Assembly: GCF_011751075.1 (NCBI RefSeq)
Contig: NZ_JAALLN010000004.1
Location: 124,001 to 188,000, forward strand
Length of the DNA: 64,000 nt
Direction: 5' to 3'
Source: Flavobacterium poyangense
GTDB taxonomy: Bacteria > Bacteroidota > Bacteroidia > Flavobacteriales > Flavobacteriaceae
Shown: positions 43,080 to 51,250 of the stretch, one piece after another
Layout: every line of letters starts with the position of its first letter
Position numbering within the stretch: position 1 is the first letter of the stretch
Program-made: the position numbers and the translations under genes
The notes under the pieces: generated by a model
What the model saw: the letters and a program-made list of their open reading frames with translations, nothing else
Told to the model about the DNA's origin: nothing
Database searches by the model: none

Positions 43080-43817
43080 ATGATCTTAGCAGCAGCTCAA
43101 ACAAAACCAAAACGTGGCGATATTGATTTTAATTTAGAAGATCATTATCGTTTGATTAAAATCGCGGGACAAAAAGGAGTTCATTTAATCGCATTTCCCG
43201 AACTGTCAATTACCGGTTATGAAAGAGAAAATGCTGCGGAATTAGCTTTTACAAAAGACGATCCCAGAATCGATACTTTAAAAGAATTAGCTGCTGCATA
43301 CAATATCATAATTGTCGCCGGCGCTCCGATTCAAACCGAAACAGAATTGTTTATTGGAGAGTTTGTTATTTTTCCGGATCATTCGGTTTCTATTTATACC
43401 AAGCAATTTCTGCATGAAGGCGAAGATGAATTCTTCCAGCCTTCATTCGATTACAACCCGACGGTTAGCCTTGAAAATCAAAAAATAGCATTTGCCATCT
43501 GTGCCGATATTGACAATCCACTGCATCCTGAGAATGCAAGTAAAAAAGAAACTTCGATTTATATTGCCAGTATCTTTTTTTCTCCAAACGGGATTCCAAA
43601 TGCGTACAGGAATTTACAAAATTATGCTCAAAAACATCAGATGCATGTTCTGATGTCCAATTTTAGTGGTGAATCCTGGGGATCACCCTCTGCAGGAAAA
43701 AGTGCATTTTGGAACAACAAAGGAGAACTCGTTGCGCAAATGAACGATTCAGACTCAGGCCTTTTGGTACTGGAAAATAAAAATGATAATTGGACAAGTG
43801 AAATTATCGTTGATTAA
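43080..43817 (+). CDS. Carbon-nitrogen hydrolase (nitrilase superfamily)
   Basis: A 245-aa cytoplasmic amidase of the nitrilase superfamily. The triad is E41 (AFPELSITGY), K120 (YTKQFLHEGE) and C143 (FAICADIDNP), counts approximate. Substrates in this superfamily range from omega-amides to nitriles. It is inside the trp operon between the AIG2 gene and trpA; an indole-acetonitrile or amide role would be speculation. Confidence 0.88.
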   Translation: MILAAAQTKPKRGDIDFNLEDHYRLIKIAGQKGVHLIAFPELSITGYERENAAELAFTKDDPRIDTLKELAAAYNIIIVAGAPIQTETELFIGEFVIFPDHSVSIYTKQFLHEGEDEFFQPSFDYNPTVSLENQKIAFAICADIDNPLHPENASKKETSIYIASIFFSPNGIPNAYRNLQNYAQKHQMHVLMSNFSGESWGSPSAGKSAFWNNKGELVAQMNDSDSGLLVLENKNDNWTSEIIVD

Positions 43818-43879
43818 ATAAAACAACCATACTTAACCGGTTTTGAAAACAGGTTAGGCTAAAATAAAAAGACATTAAA

Positions 43880-44641
43880 ATGAACAGAATAACTCAAAAA
43901 CTACAAGAAGATAAAAAGATTCTTTCTATTTACTTTTCGGCCGGCTATCCCAACTTAAACGACACGGTACAGATTATACAGGATCTTGAAAAAAATGGTG
44001 TTGATTTAATTGAAATTGGCCTGCCATTCAGCGATCCTTTGGCTGATGGACCAACTATTCAGGAGAGCTCTACCCAAGCTTTAAATAACGGAATGACTAC
44101 TCAACTTCTTTTTGAACAGTTGAAAAACATTCGCGAAAGCGTAAAAATTCCGTTGATTATTATGGGCTACTTCAATCCGATGTTGCAATATGGAGTTGAG
44201 GAATTCTGCAAAAAATGTGCTGAAATTGGTATTGACGGCTTAATTATTCCGGATCTTCCGGTTGATGTTTATGCAGACCAATACAAAGCTATCCTCGAAA
44301 AATACGGTTTAATCAATGTACTGTTGATTACACCGCAAACTTCAGAAGAGCGAATTCGTTTTATCGATAGTGTTTCGGACGGATTTATTTATATGGTAAG
44401 TTCTGCAAGTGTAACCGGTTCTCAGACAGGATTTGGGAATATACAGGAAAATTACTTCGAAAGAATTGCAGCCATGGAGTTAAAAAATCCACAAATTGTT
44501 GGTTTCGGAATTTCAAACAAAGAGACTTTTAACCAGGCAACTAAATTTGCAAAAGGCGCCATTATTGGAAGTGCCTTTATCAAACATTTAGCGGAAAGCG
44601 GAAGTGAGAAGATCGAAGAATTTATCGGTGGAATTCGATAG
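43880..44641 (+). CDS. trpA: Tryptophan synthase alpha subunit
   Basis: A 253-aa TIM-barrel lyase releasing indole from indole-3-glycerol phosphate. The catalytic glutamate is in LIEIGLPFSDPLADGP and the catalytic aspartate in IIPDLPVDVY. GFGISNKE and GAIIGSAFIK bind phosphate. It is the last gene of the operon and is followed by a terminator. Confidence 0.98.
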   Translation: MNRITQKLQEDKKILSIYFSAGYPNLNDTVQIIQDLEKNGVDLIEIGLPFSDPLADGPTIQESSTQALNNGMTTQLLFEQLKNIRESVKIPLIIMGYFNPMLQYGVEEFCKKCAEIGIDGLIIPDLPVDVYADQYKAILEKYGLINVLLITPQTSEERIRFIDSVSDGFIYMVSSASVTGSQTGFGNIQENYFERIAAMELKNPQIVGFGISNKETFNQATKFAKGAIIGSAFIKHLAESGSEKIEEFIGGIR

Positions 44642-44664
44642 ATTTCTTTCTGTTATACATATCA

Positions 44665-44700
44665 AAAACGGCGTTTATATTTTAAATGCCGTTTTTTTTA
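44665..44700 (+). terminator. trp operon terminator
   Basis: AAAACGGCGTTT (44665-44676) pairs with AAATGCCGTTTT (44684-44695), a 12-bp stem with one G-U pair, a 7-nt loop and a T tract. Confidence 0.9.
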
Positions 44701-44705
44701 TTTTG

Positions 44706-44943
44706 TCACAACCCGAGCGATAGCGAACAGGCGAAACAATTGCACTAATTTTCACGAATTGTTTTGTTTTTTAATCTGAACTAAATTACTGAGCGGTAAG
44801 CCATTGATAAAATAAAAAAATCCTTTAAATCTGTAAAATCTGTGGCTACTTCTTTTTTGCCACAGATTAAAAGAATTAAACTGATTCTTTCTTAGTTAAA
44901 AAAAATAATTCGTGAAAATTCGTGCAATTTGCGGCTAAATTAT
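44706..44943. repeat. Nested double-dyad intergenic element, copy 2
   Basis: The outer arms at 44738-44760 and 44907-44929 are inverted at 22 of 23 positions. The inner arms AATCTGTGGC (44837-44846) and GCCACAGATT (44859-44868) are a perfect 10-bp inverted repeat. The left flank carries CCCGAGCGATAGCGAACAGG, identical to copy 1. Order and spacing match copy 1 at 9755-9990. Confidence 0.9.
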
Positions 44944-45072
44944 TTACCACAAATTTCTGTTTTATTGATCTTAACTCTGAGTTTTAAACGCAGCGTTAAA
45001 ACCAATTTTTATTTATCATAATTTTTCTTAAAAATAGCCTTACATTTTATGTTAATATTTTGTTAAAATAAA

Positions 45073-45111
45073 ATTAAACAACTGTTTAAATTAAACGCTT
45101 GTTTAATTTTG
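45073..45111 (+). promoter_or_regulatory. Two abutting TetR-type operators over the efflux promoter
   Basis: ATTAAAC-AACT-GTTTAAA (45073-45090) and ATTAAAC-GCTT-GTTTAAT (45090-45107) share one base and have centres 17 bp apart. The -7 element TAATTTTG (45104-45111) overlaps the second. The TetR gene starts 21 bp later, so this is most likely autorepression of the efflux operon. Confidence 0.78.
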
Positions 45112-45131
45112 TAGGCAATTAGAAATATACC

Positions 45132-45761
45132 ATGTCTAAAATTGAATTAAACGATAAAAAAATTCAGATTCTGGAGGTTTCAGAAAAACTTTTTTCTGAA
45201 CGAGGATTTGAGGGAACATCTATACGGGACATCTCAAAAGCGGCCAAAATAAATATCGCTATGGTTTCCTATTATTTTGGTTCTAAAGACCGCCTCTTAG
45301 AGTCTTTAATTATCTACAAAACTTCTGATCTAAAATTAAAGATTGAAAATTTACTGCATGAAAATCTCGAGCCTATTGATAAAGTCAATAAATTAATCGA
45401 AATTTACATCAACAGAATCAATTGTAACAAAGGGATTTTCAGAGTTTTACACTTTGAATTTGCATCAAGAAAGAAAGAAGAAAACCTACAAGCCTTTACA
45501 GAACTTAAAAAAGGAAATTTAAAACTTGTGGAAAGCATCATTAAAGAAGGACAGGCAAAAGGTGTTTTTAGAAAAGATGTTATCATTCCGTTAATCACTC
45601 CGACTATACTGGGGACTTTTTTTCACTTTCATATGAATAAAACATTCTTTCAGGATTTACTTCAATTAGATACTGAAACCAAGTATGATACCTACATTAA
45701 AACCAGTCTTACAAATCACATTCAACAAACTATAAAAGCGCTACTTGTTTATGAAAATTAG
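45132..45761 (+). CDS. TetR/AcrR family transcriptional regulator
   Basis: A 209-aa regulator. The N-terminal TetR HTH is FSERGFEGTSIRDISKAAKI followed by NIAMVSYYFGSKDRLLESLI (about 17-58). The remainder is a helical ligand domain. It is the first gene of an EmrAB-TolC operon and overlaps the next gene by 11 bp. The two dyads upstream are its probable operators; the ligand is presumably an exported drug or lipid. Confidence 0.94.
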   Translation: MSKIELNDKKIQILEVSEKLFSERGFEGTSIRDISKAAKINIAMVSYYFGSKDRLLESLIIYKTSDLKLKIENLLHENLEPIDKVNKLIEIYINRINCNKGIFRVLHFEFASRKKEENLQAFTELKKGNLKLVESIIKEGQAKGVFRKDVIIPLITPTILGTFFHFHMNKTFFQDLLQLDTETKYDTYIKTSLTNHIQQTIKALLVYEN

Positions 45762-47073
45762 TCAATTAATGCTCTTTGGTGTTTTCTTCATCGGAATTTC
45801 ATCAATAGAAGCACAAGAAAAAACAAGTTTAACCTTAGATGAGGCCGTTAAATTGGCTTGGGAAAAAAGTAACGAAGTTACTCTTGCCAATACTAAGGTA
45901 AACTCAAAAAAATACGAGTTACAAAACGTCAAGAACAATCAATATCCTGATATTAAAATTGCGGGGCAATACCAGCGTTTAACAAAAGCTTCCATTGACA
46001 TGCATAATGACGAAGCCAATGCAGAACCAATGCCGGCACCTAATCAGGTACTATTTGGTCAGGCTACTGTAAGTCTGCCGATATTCTCCGGGTTTAAAAT
46101 TCAAAACAGTATCGACGCTTACGATAATCTTTACGAAGCAGAAAACGCAACTGCTGCCAAAACTAAAGAAGATGTAGCCTTACGTGTCATCACCTATTAC
46201 ACTGCCTTATACAAAGCGCAAAAAACATTGGATCTGTTAAACGAAAATCAAAAGCAGGCCAAACAGCGTGTGACTGATTTTAAAGAGTTAGAGAAAAATG
46301 GAATCATTCCAAGAAATGATTTATTAAAAGCACAATTGTTAGTTTCAAAAACACAATTATCAATTGATGAAGCAAATAACAATCTGAATAACATAAATTT
46401 TTATCTGACGACTTTACTAAAATTAGATGCGACAGTAAAACTTCAGATTAACGAGTCAGATTTCTTTAATTTAAAAACAAGCAATGCACCAACTTCTGAT
46501 GCTATGGCGCTTGAAAACAGAAAAGATCTGGAGGCCATACGTTTTCAGCAAAAAGCCAGTGAAGCAAACATTAAGATTGCAAGATCAGGATACTACCCTA
46601 CACTAGCTTTGTTAGGGGGTTACACTGCTTTTGACCTTAAAGACTTTATTACGGTAAAATATGCAATGAATTTTGGAGTAGGTTTGTCTTATGATTTATC
46701 CGGAATTCTAAAAAACAGTGCAGCCGTAAGAGTAGCAGAAAGCAAAGCTTTAGAAGTAAAAAATACGGAGGCTATTATGACAGATCGAATTAAAGTTGAA
46801 GTTCAGAAATCTGTTGAAGACTATGATCTGGCCATCAACCAGAGTGTGGTTTATGATGAGGCCTTACAACAGGCGGAAGAAAACTACAGACTTGTAAAAG
46901 ACAAATTCGACAATGGTTTATCTGATACCAATGATTTAGTTGAAGCTGATGTTGAACATCTAAGCGCCAAAATAAATACTGCGTTGTCTAAAGCAACCAT
47001 TATTCAAAAATATTACGAATTACTTTCAGTATCAGGACAATTATCACAATCATTCAATCTTTCTAAAATATAA
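45751..47073 (+). CDS. TolC family outer-membrane efflux protein
   Basis: A 440-aa outer-membrane channel with signal peptide MKISQLMLFGVFFIGISSIEA and two OEP repeats (about 28-220 and 240-430). The ATG at 45751 is chosen; an earlier TTG adds two residues. It overlaps the TetR stop by 11 bp, so it is translationally coupled. It forms the outer part of a tripartite exporter with the two following genes. Confidence 0.94.
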   Translation: MKISQLMLFGVFFIGISSIEAQEKTSLTLDEAVKLAWEKSNEVTLANTKVNSKKYELQNVKNNQYPDIKIAGQYQRLTKASIDMHNDEANAEPMPAPNQVLFGQATVSLPIFSGFKIQNSIDAYDNLYEAENATAAKTKEDVALRVITYYTALYKAQKTLDLLNENQKQAKQRVTDFKELEKNGIIPRNDLLKAQLLVSKTQLSIDEANNNLNNINFYLTTLLKLDATVKLQINESDFFNLKTSNAPTSDAMALENRKDLEAIRFQQKASEANIKIARSGYYPTLALLGGYTAFDLKDFITVKYAMNFGVGLSYDLSGILKNSAAVRVAESKALEVKNTEAIMTDRIKVEVQKSVEDYDLAINQSVVYDEALQQAEENYRLVKDKFDNGLSDTNDLVEADVEHLSAKINTALSKATIIQKYYELLSVSGQLSQSFNLSKI

Positions 47074-47085
47074 TCGCTAGCTCTC

Positions 47086-48165
47086 ATGGAAAAGAAAAAA
47101 ACAAATACTAAATTCATCATTATACTAACCGTTTTGGTCTTAGTGGGCGGAATTTACGGAATAACAAAATACATGCATTCTTTAGCTCACGAGGAAACGG
47201 ATGATGCTCAGATTGAGAAAAAAATGAACCCGATTATCCCAAGAGTATCCGGTTATGTTAGCAAAGTATATGTAAAAGATAATGATTTTGTAAAAAAAGG
47301 AGATACTTTGTTTACGATTGACAAAAGAGATTATCAATTAAAAATTGACGAAGCTACTGCCGCTGTTTTAGGAGCTGAAGGCCAGTACGAAGCTGCAAAA
47401 GCTGATATCGGAAGTGCTTATGCAAGCATCTCTGTTTCTGATGCCAACATGAAATCGGCAAGTGGTTCTATCGAAAGCGCAAAAATAAGACTGAGACAAC
47501 TGACAAACGATTACAACCGTTACAACAATTTGTACAAAACACATACGATCACAAAGCAACAATACGAGCAGGCATTGACTGCAAAAGAAGAAGCAGAAAA
47601 TCAAGTACGTGTTTTACAACAACAACAAAGAGCAAGTTCTTTTCAGAAAACGGTAATCGAATCTAAATCTAAAGCTTCCGACAAACAAACAGAAGTAGCT
47701 GCTGCCAACATCAAAAGAGCAAAAACAATGTTGGATGTAGCGAAATTAAATCTTACATATACTGTTGTAACTGCCGCTATTGACGGTCAGGTTTCTAAAG
47801 TAGATATCCAACCGGGGCAATTGGTTCAACCCGGACAATCTTTATTCTACATCATCAATAATAATGAGGCTTGGGTTGTAGCAAACTTTAAAGAAACGCA
47901 ATTAAACAAAATGGTTGTGGGACAAAAAGTATCTTTAAAAGTAGACGCTTACCCTAACTATGAATTTAAAGGAACTGTAACTTCATTTTCACCGGCAACA
48001 GGATCTCGTTTTTCTTTACTACCTCCTGATAATGCAACCGGAAACTTCGTAAAAACAATCCAGAGACTACCGGTAAAAATAAGTTTAGACGAATCAAACG
48101 ATCCGGAAAAAGTAAAATTATTGCGTCCTGGGATGAATGTTGATGTAGACGTACATTTGAAATAA
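47086..48165 (+). CDS. HlyD/EmrA family membrane-fusion protein
   Basis: A 359-aa adaptor with one N-terminal membrane segment (about 9-28). It has a lipoyl half (RVSGYVSKVYVKDNDFVKKG), a coiled-coil hairpin (about 85-190), the second lipoyl half (DGQVSKVDIQPGQLVQPGQS) and a beta-barrel. It sits 12 bp after the TolC gene and 1 bp before the EmrB-like gene. Confidence 0.95.
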   Translation: MEKKKTNTKFIIILTVLVLVGGIYGITKYMHSLAHEETDDAQIEKKMNPIIPRVSGYVSKVYVKDNDFVKKGDTLFTIDKRDYQLKIDEATAAVLGAEGQYEAAKADIGSAYASISVSDANMKSASGSIESAKIRLRQLTNDYNRYNNLYKTHTITKQQYEQALTAKEEAENQVRVLQQQQRASSFQKTVIESKSKASDKQTEVAAANIKRAKTMLDVAKLNLTYTVVTAAIDGQVSKVDIQPGQLVQPGQSLFYIINNNEAWVVANFKETQLNKMVVGQKVSLKVDAYPNYEFKGTVTSFSPATGSRFSLLPPDNATGNFVKTIQRLPVKISLDESNDPEKVKLLRPGMNVDVDVHLK

Positions 48166-48166
48166 A

Positions 48167-49753
48167 ATGGCAGCAGTACAAGCAGACGATGATTTAGTAG
48201 AATACGGTTTCAGACGTGTCATCATTACGATTACAGCAGTACTTTGTGCCTTGCTTGAAATTGTTGATACCACGATTGTAAACGTAGCACTAACAGACAT
48301 GCGAGGTAGCCTTGGTGCTACTTTGACCGATGTGGCCTGGGTGATTACAGCATACGCCATTGCGAATGTTATTGTAATACCGATGACGAGCTGGCTTTCG
48401 CAACAATTTGGAAGACGTAATTATTTTGTGGCCTCTATCATCCTATTTACGGTTTGTTCTTTTTTATGCGGAAATGCCACTAATATCTGGGAACTGGTAG
48501 CCTTCAGGTTCGTACAAGGTATGGGCGGAGGAGCATTACTGGTAACCGCTCAGACTATTATTACTGAAAGTTATCCCGTAGCAAAACGTGGTATGGCACA
48601 AGCTATTTATGGAATGGGTGTAATTGTTGGCCCAACTTTAGGTCCGCCTTTAGGAGGGTATTTAGTAGATAATTATTCCTGGCCTTATATCTTTTATATC
48701 AATATTCCTTTGGGAATTATAGCTACTCTTTTGGCAATAACTTTTGTTAGAAGTCCAAAATACGGAGAAAAATTAAAAGCGAATCAGGTAGACTGGTGGG
48801 GAATCATCCTTTTGGCTACGTTTATCGGATCTTTACAATTTGTTTTAGAACACGGACAGCAAGACGATTGGTTTAATGATCCGTTAATTACCGGATTAAG
48901 TGTTGTTACTGTTTTTGGTTTAATCCTATTTATCTGGAGAGAGTTAACGTATAAATATCCGATTGTAAATCTAAGCGTACTAAAAGATGGAAATCTAAGA
49001 ATCGGAACCGTAATGTGTTTTATTCTAGGTTTCGGTTTGTACGGTTCCACATTAATTATCCCGATTTATACCCAGGCGATTTTAGGATGGACGGCAACTG
49101 ATGCCGGATTATTATTGATTCCGGGTTCTATTACAACAGCGATCATGATGCCATTTGTTGGAAACATGATTCAGAAAGGGGTGCCACAAGGTTATATGGT
49201 AGGAATTGGATTTTTTGTTTTCTTCCTATTTACCTTTATGATGCAAACCCGCATGACACCTGATACCGGTGTAGAACATATGTACTGGCCATTGATTTTA
49301 AGAGGAATTGGTTTAGGATTACTTTTTGTACCGATTACCACACTTTCACTTTCAACATTAAAAGGGAAACATATTGGTGAGGGAGCTGCTTTTACCGGAA
49401 TGATGCGTCAATTAGGAGGTTCGTTTGGTATTGCCATCATTACCACTTTTATCACCCGTTTCAGTCAGGAACACCGAGTGAATCTGATCAACCATTTAGA
49501 CCCTGCAAATCATGATGTGCAGCAACGCATTGCAGGCATGCAACAGGCTTTTATGTCTAAAGGATATAGTGCAGATGTAGCCCTTAAAAAAGCCTATCAG
49601 GGAATAGAATACTCTATTTTGAAACAAAGTACCGTAATGGCATACATTGATATTTTTATGTATTTAGGAATTATGTTCCTCTGCTGTATTCCGATTATAC
49701 TTTTAATCAAAAAAGGAAAAAACAAAATTAATCCGGCAGACGCCATGCATTAA
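48167..49753 (+). CDS. DHA2 family (EmrB/QacA) MFS drug transporter
   Basis: A 528-aa major-facilitator exporter with about 14 membrane segments. DHA2 signatures are LEIVDTTIVNVAL (about 26-38), motif A-like SWLSQQFGRRNYF and motif C GVIVGPTLGPPLGG (about 150-163). Together with the adaptor and TolC it would expel hydrophobic compounds across both membranes. Confidence 0.96.
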   Translation: MAAVQADDDLVEYGFRRVIITITAVLCALLEIVDTTIVNVALTDMRGSLGATLTDVAWVITAYAIANVIVIPMTSWLSQQFGRRNYFVASIILFTVCSFLCGNATNIWELVAFRFVQGMGGGALLVTAQTIITESYPVAKRGMAQAIYGMGVIVGPTLGPPLGGYLVDNYSWPYIFYINIPLGIIATLLAITFVRSPKYGEKLKANQVDWWGIILLATFIGSLQFVLEHGQQDDWFNDPLITGLSVVTVFGLILFIWRELTYKYPIVNLSVLKDGNLRIGTVMCFILGFGLYGSTLIIPIYTQAILGWTATDAGLLLIPGSITTAIMMPFVGNMIQKGVPQGYMVGIGFFVFFLFTFMMQTRMTPDTGVEHMYWPLILRGIGLGLLFVPITTLSLSTLKGKHIGEGAAFTGMMRQLGGSFGIAIITTFITRFSQEHRVNLINHLDPANHDVQQRIAGMQQAFMSKGYSADVALKKAYQGIEYSILKQSTVMAYIDIFMYLGIMFLCCIPIILLIKKGKNKINPADAMH

Positions 49754-49763
49754 TTTTAAAGCA

Positions 49764-49814
49764 AAAACTAAAAAAGGCCGGATTCAAAATTTGAATCCGG
49801 CCTTTTTTAGTTTT
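49764..49814. terminator. Strong bidirectional terminator
   Basis: A perfect 25-bp dyad centred at 49789. Its core arms are GGCCGGATTCAAA and its complement, flanked by A and T runs on both sides. It separates the rightward efflux operon from the leftward yaaA gene. Confidence 0.95.
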
Positions 49815-49858
49815 GATAATTTTCTATAATGAAACTAAATGTTTACACACTTAAATAA

Positions 49859-49956
49859 TTTGGCTAAAGCCTTTAAAAATGGCTTAACGAATCCCCCGCC
49901 AGCTAAAGCTGGGGGCTATTCAACCTAAATTAGAAACCTTAAATGTGAAATGTAAG
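49859..49956. repeat. TTTGGCTAAAGCC palindromic repeat plus AAATGTG words
   Basis: TTTGGCTAAAGCC is followed by CCCCCGCCAGCTAAAGCTGG and GGGGCTATTC, the same order as at 25391-25457 and 62248-62310. AAATGTGAAATGTAAGATG words follow at about 49938-49956. Confidence 0.8.
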
Positions 49957-49976
49957 ATGTGAGATGTGAACCAAAA

Positions 49977-50047
49977 ACACCCCTCGAAAACCTTTGTCCC
50001 TTTGTCCCTTTGCCCCTAAAAAAACTCAGAACCTCAGCAACTCAAAA
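49977..50047. repeat. CCTTTGTCCC / CTCAGAACCTCAGCAAC repeat
   Basis: Repeated CTTTGTCCCTTTG and AACTCAGAACCTCAGCAACT words lie just after the yaaA stop codon. They are related to 31034-31228 and 52685-52840. Confidence 0.65.
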
Positions 50048-50051
50048 AAAC

Positions 50052-50810
50052 TTATCTCGTAAAAACCAAATGATTCCCTTTTGAAAGATTCGCATCAAAC
50101 TGATAGCCTTCATAATTAAATCCTTTCAAATCGTCGATTGTTTCTGCATTAGTATCAATGATATAACGCACCATCATTCCTCTTGCTTTTTTTGCAAAGA
50201 AGCTGATTATTTTTAGCTTGCCATCTTTATAATCTTTAAAATCCGGAGTAATTACAGGGACTTTTAGTGCTTTAACATCAACAGCAGAAAAGTATTCGGT
50301 ACTGGCCAGATTTACAAACAACTCGTCTTTTTTTAGCTCTTTATTCAATGCTTTTGTGACTGGTCCTTTCCAAAAATCATGTAAATTTTTATGATCCTCT
50401 ATAGGTAATTTTGTTCCCATTTCTAAACGATAGGCCTGCATTAAATCCAGAGGTTTTAAGACGCCATAAAGTCCGGATAGAATTCTAAGTTTGTCTTGCA
50501 ATACTTCTAACTTTTCTAACGGAATAGTATACGCATCCAAACCGGTATAAACGTCACCATCAAAAGTATACACTGCCGGACGTGCGTTTTCAGGCGTAAA
50601 AGGTGTTTTCCAAACTTGATTTCTCTGCCAATTCAAATCGGCTAATTTTTCCGAAATAGACATTAACGAAGCTAGGTCTGCCGGCTTTTTAGGTTTTAAA
50701 ACTTTATGAACCAAGCGTGCTTCTTTTAAAAAAGACGGTTCTGTATATTGAGTAGTTGGTAATTCTTTTTCGAAATTTAATGACTTCGCAGGCGATATAA
50801 CAATTTTCAT
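50052..50810 (-). CDS. yaaA: YaaA family peroxide-stress protein
   Basis: A 252-aa protein of the YaaA (DUF328) family. The N-terminal MKIVISPAKSLNFEK, LSGLYGVLKPLDLMQAYRLE and the C-terminal FFAKKARGMMVRYI segments are signatures. YaaA limits free iron and DNA damage during peroxide stress and binds DNA (family knowledge). It is monocistronic, leftward. Confidence 0.95.
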   Translation of the reverse strand: MKIVISPAKSLNFEKELPTTQYTEPSFLKEARLVHKVLKPKKPADLASLMSISEKLADLNWQRNQVWKTPFTPENARPAVYTFDGDVYTGLDAYTIPLEKLEVLQDKLRILSGLYGVLKPLDLMQAYRLEMGTKLPIEDHKNLHDFWKGPVTKALNKELKKDELFVNLASTEYFSAVDVKALKVPVITPDFKDYKDGKLKIISFFAKKARGMMVRYIIDTNAETIDDLKGFNYEGYQFDANLSKGNHLVFTR

Positions 50811-50919
50811 TTGTGCATTTTTAAGTGATTCAAAAATACAAATTGCATTTCTAAAAATAACCGATTAAGATTGATTTGTTCGATAGCGGCATAATCATAA
50901 GCAAGCTTATATTTATTTT

Positions 50920-51076
50920 GCCACGAATTACACGAATTTGCACGAATTAAAGTTTGTTAGTTTCTGTACGAAAAAAAATGCCACAGATTAGAGGATTAAA
51001 AAGATTAAAATAAATCTGCTCGAATCTCTACAATCAGTGGCAAAAAACATTCGTGAAAATTCGTGTAATTTGTGGT
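50920..51076. repeat. Nested double-dyad intergenic element, copy 3
   Basis: The outer arms at 50920-50947 and 51049-51076 are inverted at 25 of 28 positions (GCCACGAATTACACGAATTT type). The inner arms start GCCACAGATTAGAG and end ACAATCAGTGGC and are imperfectly inverted. It lacks the CCCGAGCGATAGCG flank of copies 1 and 2. It lies upstream of cca. Confidence 0.82.
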
Positions 51077-51250
51077 AAACTTTTCCCCATCCGTGACTAC
51101 ATTTCATATTTCGATAAAAATTGCCCGGAAAACGGTGACTTTCGATAAAAAAGTGAGCGATAGATTATAAAAGGCATTTTCAATGTTGTAAATTTGCAGG
51201 CGTTCGATTCTCTTCAAGAATATGACGTACTATTTAAAATCCGTGAATTC

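Noticed and set aside
51194..51250. TTG start of cca
   Set aside because: The extra 19 residues come from repeat-family DNA and do not belong to the CCA family; GTG at 51251 is preferred.
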